Of a stretch of 64,000 nucleotides of DNA, positions 56,719 through 64,000 are shown in pieces; within the stretch, counting starts at the first letter, position 1, and each line of letters begins with the position of its first letter. The stretch is from Paracoccus sp. (in: a-proteobacteria). Lineage in GTDB: Bacteria > Pseudomonadota > Alphaproteobacteria > Rhodobacterales > Rhodobacteraceae. The notes below the pieces were generated by a model. That model was not told where the DNA came from. It saw only the letters and a list, made by a program, of their open reading frames with translations, and made no database searches. The position numbers and the translations under genes were made by a program. The DNA is taken from NCBI RefSeq assembly GCF_030604785.1, contig NZ_JAUVVF010000005.1:62001-126000 (forward strand), given 5' to 3'.

Positions 56719-57624
56719 TCAGAGGCCGTTCACCGGCACTTTCAGCATCGGGCGCCCGTCCGCATCCTTGGGGATCTCGCCCGCGCGCATGTTCACCTGC
56801 AAGGACGGGATGATCAGGCGCGGCATGTCAAGCTGCGCGTCGCGTTCGGTGCGAAAGGCGATGAAATCCTCGCGCGTCTTGCCCTCGCCGACATGGATGT
56901 TGTGCGCCTTTTCCTCGGCCACGGTCGTCTCCCACTGGATGTCGCGCCCGTTCGGGCCGTAATCGTGGCACATGAACAGCCGCGTCTCGTCGGGCAGCGA
57001 CAGGACGCGCTGGATGCTGTCATACAGCACGCCCGCATCGCCGCCGGGAAAATCGGCGCGGGCCGAGCCGCCGTCGGGCATGAACAGCGTGTCGCCCACA
57101 AAGGCCGCATCGCCCATCACATGCGTCATGCAGGCCGGCGTGTGGCCGGGCGTGTGAAAGGCGAAACAGCGCATCGCGCCGACATGGTATTCGTCTCCAT
57201 CCTCGAACAGGCGGTCGAACTGGCTGCCGTCGCGCTGGAATTCGGTGCCCTCGTTGAAGATCTTTCCGAACACGTCCTGAACGATCAGGATATTCGCGCC
57301 GATCCCGATCTTGCCGCCCAGCTTCTGCTGGATGTAGGGCGCCGCGGAGAGGTGGTCGGCATGGACATGGGTCTCGATGATCCATTCCAGCGACAGGCCC
57401 CGCGCCTCGATCTCGGCGATCAGGGCATCGGCATGGTCATAGGTGATCCGCCCGGCGGCGTAATCGATATCCATCACCGAATCGATGATGGCGCAGGCAT
57501 TCGAGGACGGGTCCTTGACGATGTAGCTGATCGTGTTCGTCTGCGCGTCGAAATGCGCCGAAACATCCGGGCGCACTCCAAGATCGACGGCGGGCAATGC
57601 CTTGGGGCTTTCGGTCATGGTCAT
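56719..57624 (-). CDS. MBL-fold hydrolase, persulfide dioxygenase-like (Blh type)
   Basis: Metallo-beta-lactamase fold, 301 aa, related to ETHE1/Blh, which oxidise glutathione persulfide to sulfite. Metal-binding THVHADHLSAA, FHTPGHTPACM and VGDTLFMPDGGSARADFPGGDAGVLYDSIQRVL. The C-terminal extension (GEGKTREDFIAFRTERDAQLDMPRLIIPSLQVNMRAGE) is characteristic of this subgroup. AGGAGAG precedes ATG 57624. It leads a two-gene operon with SulP and carries an operator-like palindrome in its promoter. Confidence 0.88.
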   Translation of the reverse strand: MTMTESPKALPAVDLGVRPDVSAHFDAQTNTISYIVKDPSSNACAIIDSVMDIDYAAGRITYDHADALIAEIEARGLSLEWIIETHVHADHLSAAPYIQQKLGGKIGIGANILIVQDVFGKIFNEGTEFQRDGSQFDRLFEDGDEYHVGAMRCFAFHTPGHTPACMTHVMGDAAFVGDTLFMPDGGSARADFPGGDAGVLYDSIQRVLSLPDETRLFMCHDYGPNGRDIQWETTVAEEKAHNIHVGEGKTREDFIAFRTERDAQLDMPRLIIPSLQVNMRAGEIPKDADGRPMLKVPVNGL

Positions 57625-57660
57625 GGGGCTCTCCTGCGGCTGGCATCATCCTGTCTGCTC

Positions 57661-57689
57661 GATATACGAATTCCAAAACCTGAATGCAA
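57661..57689 (-). promoter_or_regulatory. Sigma-70-type promoter of the persulfide dioxygenase/SulP operon
   Basis: Minus strand TTGCAT, 17-nt spacer, TATATC, in an AT-rich island. The start site would be near 57654, 30 nt upstream of ATG 57624. Confidence 0.6.
57670..57685. promoter_or_regulatory. ATTC-N8-GAAT palindrome, candidate SqrR/BigR-type operator
   Basis: ATTCCAAAACCTGAAT sits wholly between the -35 and -10 boxes of the operon promoter. As I recall, the sulfide-responsive repressor SqrR of Rhodobacter capsulatus recognises ATTC-N8-GAAT; the match here is exact in both half-sites. No arsR-type repressor gene is in the window, so a trans-acting regulator would be encoded elsewhere. 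Confidence 0.55.
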
Positions 57690-57737
57690 TAACGGCGCTG
57701 CTTGACGCGCGTGACGGGCGGGGGCAAGCAGTTCGTC

Positions 57738-59189
57738 ATGATCGACCTGCGCCCTGTAGCCCACCCGATTGGAAAGATCGTCGTCGTGCTGGGCGCGGCG
57801 ATGCTGGCGCCCATGCTGGTCGATCTGTGGCAGGGCGATCCGCATTGGCAGGTCTTTCTGGAATGTGCCGTGATCACGATGGTCATGGGCGGGCTGATCA
57901 CCGTCGCCACGCGCGGCCACTATACCTCGCTGAAACTTCAGCAGGCCTTTCTGCTGACATCGGGGCTGTGGCTGGTCATCCCGGTCTTCGGCGCCCTGCC
58001 CTTCATGCTGGGCGCCCCGCGCGCCACCTTCACCGATGCCTTCTTCGAGGCGATGTCGGGCGTCACCACCACCGGCACCACCGCCTTTCCGGCGCTGGAC
58101 GGGCTGCCGCGCGGCACACATCTGTGGCGGGCGCTGCTGCAATGGATGGGGGGACTGGGGATCGTCGTCGTGGCGATGGTCTTCCTGCCGGTCATGCGCG
58201 TGGGCGGCATGCAGTTCTTCCGCTCCGAAGGCTTCGACACGCTCGGCAAGGTGCTGCCCCGCGCCCGCACCATCGCCGGAGAGATGACCGTCGTTTATCT
58301 GGCCCTGACGGGGGCCTGCGCGCTGACCTATCTGGCGCTAGGCATGACGGGGTTCGATGCGGTGGTCCATGCGCTGACCACGACCTCGACCGGGGGTTTC
58401 TCGAATTACGATGCCAGTTTCGGGGCCTATCTGGGCGGGCCGGAATGGGCGGCCTCGGTTTTCATGATCCTGGCCTCGATCCCCTTCGTGCGCATGGTGC
58501 AGGCGATGCGCGGCGATCTGGACCCGATCTGGCGCGACAGCCAGATCCGCGCCTATCTGCGCTGGATCGCCTATGCCTGCGGGATCATCATCATCTATCG
58601 GCTCGCCTACATCCACCGGGGCGTGCCGGTCGAGGAGGTGCTGCGCGAGACCGTCTTCAACACGATCACAATCTTTTCCGGAACCGGCTATGCCTCGACC
58701 GATGTGCTGGGCTGGGGGCATCTGCCGCTGGCGCTGCTGATCATCGTGGGCCTGATCGGGGGCTGCACGGGTTCGACGGGTTGTTCGGTCAAGGTGTTCC
58801 GCTACCTGATCCTGCTTCAGACCGTGCGCGCCCAGATCCGGCGGATGCATTCGCCCCACCGCGTCTATCCGCTGCGCTACGAGGGCCGCCCGCTGGACCG
58901 CGACGTCGTCAATTCCGTCATGGCCTTCTTCACGCTGTTCATGCTGACCTTCGGCCTGCTGATCGTCGGACTGTCGCTGACCGGGCTGCATCCGCGCACC
59001 GCGCTGACCGCCGCCTGGACGGCCATTGCCAATGTCGGCCCCGTCTGGGGCCCCGAGATCACCCGCAACGGGTCCGTCGCGAACTTTCCCGAGCCTGCCA
59101 AGATCCTGATGATCATCGGCATGTATCTGGGCCGACTGGAACTGGTCTCGGTCCTGGTCCTGCTGATGCCGCGCTTCTGGCGCGGCTGA
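57738..59189 (+). CDS. trkH: TrkH family potassium uptake protein
   Basis: Inner-membrane K+ channel-like subunit, about 483 aa. Four P-loops with filter residues are visible: MSGVTTTGTTAF, TTTSTGGFSNYD, FSGTGYASTD and ANVGPVWGPE. The SuperfamilyKT architecture is complete. The track begins at TTG 57702; MIDLRPVAHPIGK (ATG 57738) is the usual family start. The TrkA gating partner is not in the window. Divergent from the persulfide dioxygenase gene; their control regions overlap. Confidence 0.92.
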   Translation: MIDLRPVAHPIGKIVVVLGAAMLAPMLVDLWQGDPHWQVFLECAVITMVMGGLITVATRGHYTSLKLQQAFLLTSGLWLVIPVFGALPFMLGAPRATFTDAFFEAMSGVTTTGTTAFPALDGLPRGTHLWRALLQWMGGLGIVVVAMVFLPVMRVGGMQFFRSEGFDTLGKVLPRARTIAGEMTVVYLALTGACALTYLALGMTGFDAVVHALTTTSTGGFSNYDASFGAYLGGPEWAASVFMILASIPFVRMVQAMRGDLDPIWRDSQIRAYLRWIAYACGIIIIYRLAYIHRGVPVEEVLRETVFNTITIFSGTGYASTDVLGWGHLPLALLIIVGLIGGCTGSTGCSVKVFRYLILLQTVRAQIRRMHSPHRVYPLRYEGRPLDRDVVNSVMAFFTLFMLTFGLLIVGLSLTGLHPRTALTAAWTAIANVGPVWGPEITRNGSVANFPEPAKILMIIGMYLGRLELVSVLVLLMPRFWRG

Positions 59190-59192
59190 GCG

Positions 59193-60572
59193 TCAGGGCG
59201 TGACGGGCGCCGCCGGCGCGTCCTCGCCCGCGGCGGGGGCGAAGCGGTCGAGGCTGTCGGACAGTTCCGCCGCGATCCGGGTCTGCGTCTGGGGGTCCGA
59301 GGCCGGCCAGATCAGCACCCAGCCCTCGGCCCGGCCGTCGCGCACGCGGCCCTCGGCCTCGCCGCGATGGGCCTCGTTCTCGCCGCGCAGATGGACATGG
59401 CCCTGCCGGATCGTGCGTTCGGGGCTGGGCACCCAGCCAAGCGCGGTCACAAGCCCCGCAAGGTCCAGCAATTCCTGCTGCCCGCCCTTCTGGCTGAACA
59501 GGATCAGCGCCGCGCCGGAATCGTTGGCCGGGCCATAGATCGACAGCGCGCGTTCCGCCCGGTCGAAGACCAGCGCCGACAGGGGCGCGGTGACCGACAG
59601 GCCCGTCGCCTCGTCGCGCAATTCGGTCAGCCCCATGCGGTCGCGCCATTCGGCCCGCGCCTCGGTCAGCAGCCGCATCGCGGTGCCGGGATCGGTCGCG
59701 CGGCGCGCGGTCGCGATCTCGGCGCGGATCGCGGCCTGCGTCATCGGGCCGTCCTTGCCGTCGATGGCGCCCTCGTAATGACCCGCCCAACGCAGCGCGC
59801 GCTGGACATCCTCCAGCGGCGGCAGCGGTTCGGACGCGCCGGGCGCGGGCAGGTCCGGGGCGCCCCCCTCGACCAGCGGCGCGCCAAGGCTGTCCGCCCC
59901 GGTCACGACGGCATCCGAGGGGATGATCTCGGCCGTCTTCAGGACCGGCGCCCAGGCTTCGGCTGCCTCGGGAGACAGAGGGCCAAGCGCAAGCGCGAAC
60001 CAGCCGTCGGGCAAGGCCCAGAGCCAGGCGTCGCCGAACTCGGCCTGCCAGCGGGCCAGGGCCTCGCGGGCCTCGGTTTCGGTCTCGAACGCCTCGAGGC
60101 GCAGGAAACGCCCCTCGGGCAGGGCCGGCTCGGGCGCGGCTTCGGGTTCCGGTTCGGCTTCGGCAACGGCTTCGGGTTCAGGCGCGGGTTCGGGCTCGGC
60201 GACAGGTTCAGGCTCGGCGGCCGGCTCTGCGACGGGTTCCGCAGCGGCGGCGACAGGCGCCGCGCCCACCGGCGACAGGGTGGTGCTGGCAGGCGGCTGG
60301 CTGACGAAGGCGTCCCCCGGCACCGAACGCTCGGCCCGCAGATCGGCCAGCAGAGCCTCGGCCTCGGCCCGGTCCAGCGGACCAAGCGCGATCCCGGTCC
60401 AGCCCCCCGGCAGGGGCAGCGTCACCACATTGTCGAAGCGCTGCGCCCAGCCTGCCGCGGCCTCGGCGGCGGCGGCCTCGCTGCGCTTGGCCTCCAGCCG
60501 GATCACCGCGCCTTCGGCCATGGCCTGCATCGGCAGCATTCCCGCCAGAACGATCACACCCAAGCGCCGCAT
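59193..60572 (-). CDS. Hypothetical secreted protein with Glu/Pro-rich linker and peptidoglycan-binding-like region
   Basis: 459 aa with a signal peptide ([19 protein letters not shown]). Two similar SPOR-like segments, [50 protein letters not shown] and [49 protein letters not shown], flank a [19 protein letters not shown] linker. [33 protein letters not shown] resembles a PG_binding_1 motif. The C-terminal domain ([31 protein letters not shown]) is not recognised. Probably periplasmic and envelope-associated. Convergent with trkH, 3 nt apart. Confidence 0.75.
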   Translation of the reverse strand: MRRLGVIVLAGMLPMQAMAEGAVIRLEAKRSEAAAAEAAAGWAQRFDNVVTLPLPGGWTGIALGPLDRAEAEALLADLRAERSVPGDAFVSQPPASTTLSPVGAAPVAAAAEPVAEPAAEPEPVAEPEPAPEPEAVAEAEPEPEAAPEPALPEGRFLRLEAFETETEAREALARWQAEFGDAWLWALPDGWFALALGPLSPEAAEAWAPVLKTAEIIPSDAVVTGADSLGAPLVEGGAPDLPAPGASEPLPPLEDVQRALRWAGHYEGAIDGKDGPMTQAAIRAEIATARRATDPGTAMRLLTEARAEWRDRMGLTELRDEATGLSVTAPLSALVFDRAERALSIYGPANDSGAALILFSQKGGQQELLDLAGLVTALGWVPSPERTIRQGHVHLRGENEAHRGEAEGRVRDGRAEGWVLIWPASDPQTQTRIAAELSDSLDRFAPAAGEDAPAAPVTP

Positions 60573-60625
60573 GCCGCTGTCCCCATCTGTTTCATGGCTG
60601 CGGCGCGTTGGCCCGCCAGCCTTTA

Positions 60626-60654
60626 TTGACCCTGCCCCGCCCGACGCCTAGAAG
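60626..60654 (+). promoter_or_regulatory. Putative glyQ operon promoter
   Basis: TTGACC, 17-nt spacer, TAGAAG. The start site would be near 60661, about 30 nt before ATG 60692, which has AAAGGACG upstream. Confidence 0.55.
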
Positions 60655-60691
60655 GCCCGGGCAGGCCCGATCTACCCAAAAGGACGCCCCC

Positions 60692-61611
<920 letters not shown>

Positions 61612-61615
<4 letters not shown>

Positions 61616-62088
61616 ACTGGGGCAAGATCGCCATCGTCACCCTGCTGGGCGGCGGCATCGCTGCGGGCGCGGGTGTCTGGTATACCCAGGAATACGCCTT
61701 CTTCGACCGCATCGACCCGGCCTCGCCCGAGGCCGAGATCACGGTCGAGACCGAGACCGGCCCCGTCCCCCTGGCGCTGACCGCGTTCGAGGGCATCAAT
61801 GCCGACAGCTCGCCCATCCGCTGGCGCATCTGCGGCCGCGCCGAGACGCTGCCCGAGGGGATGATCCCGGCCCCGAACTCGCTGCCCCTGAACGGGCCGC
61901 GCTGGTTTTCCTGCTACAACGCCCCGCAGATCGGCGCCGACCTGCAATCGGGCACCGCCACCGCATGGCTGGCCCAATCCGAGGTGCGCACGGATGTGGA
62001 CCGCATCCTCGTGACCTATCCTGACGGCCGCGTCTTCGGCTGGCACGAATACAACGAAAAGAACCCGGAACGCGGAGTGATGGACTGA
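61612..62088 (+). CDS. DUF6446-like small membrane protein between glyQ and glyS
   Basis: 158 aa, one N-terminal TM ([27 protein letters not shown]) and a periplasmic domain ([25 protein letters not shown] to [22 protein letters not shown]). Conserved in Rhodobacteraceae at this position; function unknown. Coupled on both sides: ATGA with glyQ and TGATG with glyS. Nothing in the sequence links it to aminoacylation. Confidence 0.8.
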
Positions 62089-64000
62089 TGCCCGACCTTC
62101 TGATCGAGCTTTTCTCGGAAGAGATCCCCGCCCGGATGCAGGCCCGCGCACGCGAGGACCTCAAGCGCCTGATCACCGACGGGCTGGTCGAGGCCGGTCT
62201 GACCTATGCCAGCGCCGGCGCCTTCAGCACGCCGCGCCGCCTTGCGCTGACCGTCGAGGGGCTCAGCCCCGCCAGCCCCACCACGCGCGAGGAGCGCAAG
62301 GGTCCGCGCACCGACGCCCCCGAGGCCGCGCTGGAAGGCTTCCTGCGCTCGACCGGCCTGACGCGCGACCAGCTCGAAGCGCGCGACGACAAGAAGGGTC
62401 AGGTCTGGTTCGCCACGATCACGAAACCCGGCCGCCCCGCCGCCGAGATCGTGGCCGAGGTTCTGGACGGCGCGATCCGCAACTTCCCCTGGCCCAAATC
62501 CATGCGGTGGGGCTCGGGCAGCCTGCGTTGGGTGCGGCCGCTGCATTCTATCCTGTGCATCCTGACCGACGAGGCGGGCGCCTCGGTCGTGCCGCTGGAT
62601 GTGGACGGCATCGTCTCGGGCAACACGACGCGCGGACATCGCTTCATGGCGCCCGATAGCTTCGCGGTGACGGGCTTTGACGATTATGCCGGCAAGCTGC
62701 GCCGCGCCAAGGTGATGCTGGATGCCGACGAACGCGCCAGCGAAATCCGGTCTCAGGCCGAAAACCTCGCCTTTGCGCGCGGCTGGCAGATCGTGCCGGA
62801 TGAGGGCCTGCTGGCCGAGGTTGCGGGCCTCGTCGAATGGCCCGTCCCGCTGATGGGCGTGATCGAGGACCGCTTCCTGGCCCTGCCGCCCGAGGTGCTG
62901 CAAACCTCGATGAAGGAACACCAGAAGTTCTTTTCCGCCCTGAACCCCGCCACCGGCCGGATCGAGGGTTTTGTCACCATCGCCAATATCGAGACGCCCG
63001 ATGACGGCGCGACGATCCTTGCGGGCAACCAGCGCGTTCTGGCCGCCCGCCTGTCGGACGCTGCCTTCTTCTGGGAAAACGACCTGCGCGAGGCGAAATC
63101 GGGCATGACCGCCTGGGCCGAGGGTCTGGCTGCGGTCACATTCCACAACAAGCTCGGCTCGCAAGCCGACCGCGTGGCCCGCGTCGCGGCGCTTGCGCGC
63201 GAGATCGCGCCGCTGGTCGGCGCAGACCCGGACCACGCCGAACGCGCCGCGCGTCTGGCCAAGCTGGACCTGCGCTCGGCCATGGTGGGCGAGTTCCCCG
63301 AACTGCAAGGCACGATGGGCCGCTACTACGCGCTGGAGGCCGGAGAGCCCGAGGCCGTGGCCGACGCCGCCCGCGACCACTACTCGCCCCTCGGCCCCTC
63401 CGACGCGGTGCCGACCGCGCCTGTCTCGGTCGCCGTGGCCCTGGCCGACAAGATCGACACGCTGACCGGCTTCTGGGCCATCGACGAAAAGCCCACTGGG
63501 TCGAAGGACCCCTTCGCACTGCGGCGGGCGGCCTTGGGGGTGATCCGGCTGGTCCTGGAGAACAGCATTAAATCTAGGATGATTTTCATCCTAATCACGC
63601 GCGTGGGGCGACATCTTGGTATGTTGCTCACTTCACCCGTGGCTGCTCAACGTGCGGCGGTCGATGCTGTTCTGACGGATATAGACAGCCAGTACAGAAA
63701 TCACGTGCTTGAAGAGTTCAAAGACCTTCACAACGGAGTTCTTGGCGAGGATATGATTGCCTTTACCCAAAAGGCCGCAGACAGGGCCTTTGACCTCCTC
63801 TCCTTCCTCCACGACCGCCTCAAGGTCTATCTGCGGGACCAGGGCATCCGTCACGACATCATTGACGCGGTGCTGGCGCAGGACGGGAATGACGACCTCG
63901 TGCGCGTGGTGGCGCGCGCCACGGCGCTGAACGACATGCTGGCGACCGAGGACGGACGGAACCTGACGCAGGGCCTCAAGCGGGCGGGCAACATCCTGAC
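62088..64000 (+). CDS. glyS: Glycine-tRNA ligase beta subunit (partial, runs off window)
   Basis: Editing/tRNA-binding subunit of Gly[31 protein letters not shown] is the canonical start at 62088; 637 codons are present without a stop and the C-terminal anticodon-binding domain is cut by the window edge. HD-like core and [24 protein letters not shown] and [15 protein letters not shown] are typical. The track lists only fragments because the ORF has no stop here. Residues about 493-567 come from a distinctly lower-GC stretch but the frame stays open. Confidence 0.95.
   Translation, partial: MPDLLIELFSEEIPARMQARAREDLKRLITDGLVEAGLTYASAGAFSTPRRLALTVEGLSPASPTTREERKGPRTDAPEAALEGFLRSTGLTRDQLEARDDKKGQVWFATITKPGRPAAEIVAEVLDGAIRNFPWPKSMRWGSGSLRWVRPLHSILCILTDEAGASVVPLDVDGIVSGNTTRGHRFMAPDSFAVTGFDDYAGKLRRAKVMLDADERASEIRSQAENLAFARGWQIVPDEGLLAEVAGLVEWPVPLMGVIEDRFLALPPEVLQTSMKEHQKFFSALNPATGRIEGFVTIANIETPDDGATILAGNQRVLAARLSDAAFFWENDLREAKSGMTAWAEGLAAVTFHNKLGSQADRVARVAALAREIAPLVGADPDHAERAARLAKLDLRSAMVGEFPELQGTMGRYYALEAGEPEAVADAARDHYSPLGPSDAVPTAPVSVAVALADKIDTLTGFWAIDEKPTGSKDPFALRRAALGVIRLVLENSIKSRMIFILITRVGRHLGMLLTSPVAAQRAAVDAVLTDIDSQYRNHVLEEFKDLHNGVLGEDMIAFTQKAADRAFDLLSFLHDRLKVYLRDQGIRHDIIDAVLAQDGNDDLVRVVARATALNDMLATEDGRNLTQGLKRAGNIL
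63575..63593. repeat. Perfect 8-bp inverted repeat inside glyS
   Basis: TAGGATGA-TTT-TCATCCTA, at the left border of the low-GC block of glyS. The codons across it are AGG-ATG-ATT-TTC-ATC-CTA, unusual for this gene. Confidence 0.7.

Noticed and set aside
54937-57705. 922-aa ORF opposite the SulP and persulfide dioxygenase genes
   Set aside because: Shadow ORF; both minus-strand genes are strongly supported by conserved motifs.
60121-60260. Ala-Glu-Pro repeats considered as TonB
   Set aside because: No N-terminal TM anchor with the TonB His motif and no TonB C-terminal domain; the protein has a cleavable signal peptide and SPOR-like segments.

Overview
The window is a contiguous piece of chromosome from a high-GC alphaproteobacterium. 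Gene content and order point to Rhodobacteraceae, most likely Paracoccus or a close relative. The signs are an Hsp20-DUF1150 pair, glyQ / small membrane protein / glyS, a pyrH-frr-uppS-cdsA-dxr-rseP-bamA-skp operon, a NavAb-type sodium channel, and a 28-nt intergenic repeat tied to terminators. The genus is inferred from gene families and order, not from any search. Almost the whole window is core housekeeping sequence. I see no prophage, IS element, CRISPR array or integron.

Layout. 1-3.7 kb: end of an unknown gene, then a complete four-gene NMT1/SsuA-type ABC importer closed by a strong terminator. 3.7-8.1 kb: an RND efflux pump and its adaptor. 8.2-9.6 kb: tRNA-Val(TAC), a histidine phosphatase, tRNA-Gly(CCC), DUF1489. 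9.6-14.1 kb: trigger factor, a PAP2-like protein, a lipoprotein cytochrome c, and the LolD/LolC lipoprotein-release system. 14.3-20.2 kb: radA, cvpA, purF, then purE-purK-Nudix on the other strand and a small DUF465 protein. 20.4-26.8 kb: Hsp20-DUF1150, a beta-propeller protein, a fused ATP sulfurylase/APS kinase, a disordered protein, a 2OG-Fe(II) oxygenase, and trxB divergent from an Lrp regulator. 27-36 kb: pgeF, a methyltransferase, lgt, ubiK, rluD, rpoH, an LLM oxidoreductase, a GNAT protein, rpmA and rplU. 36.3-41.4 kb: a zincin, an ABC-F ATPase, an orphan iron-binding protein and a nucleoside hydrolase. 41.4-50.7 kb: the envelope/translation operon on the minus strand, with a voltage-gated sodium channel gene inserted between pyrH and frr. 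50.8-54.9 kb: miaA, an AraC regulator, rlmE and a Ppx/GppA phosphatase. 54.9-59.2 kb: a SulP transporter and a persulfide-dioxygenase-like hydrolase, divergent from trkH. 59.2-64 kb: a Glu/Pro-rich secreted protein, then glyQ, a small membrane protein and glyS, which runs off the window.

How they work together. The 41-50 kb operon joins nucleotide supply and ribosome recycling to undecaprenyl and CDP-DAG synthesis, isoprenoid precursor synthesis and outer-membrane assembly; LolCD and Lgt handle lipoproteins. PurF, PurE and PurK are purine synthesis. RpoH is encoded here, and the Hsp20 operon carries a sigma-32-like promoter. The most interesting regulatory signal is an ATTC-N8-GAAT palindrome lying exactly between the -35 and -10 of the persulfide-dioxygenase/SulP operon, which predicts control by a sulfide/persulfide-sensing ArsR-type repressor. 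I did not find a clearly undescribed system. The best leads are that operator, the sodium channel inside the pyrH-frr operon, the terminator-linked repeat, a five-unit 11-bp tandem repeat that forms the lrp terminator, and a low-GC patch inside glyS.
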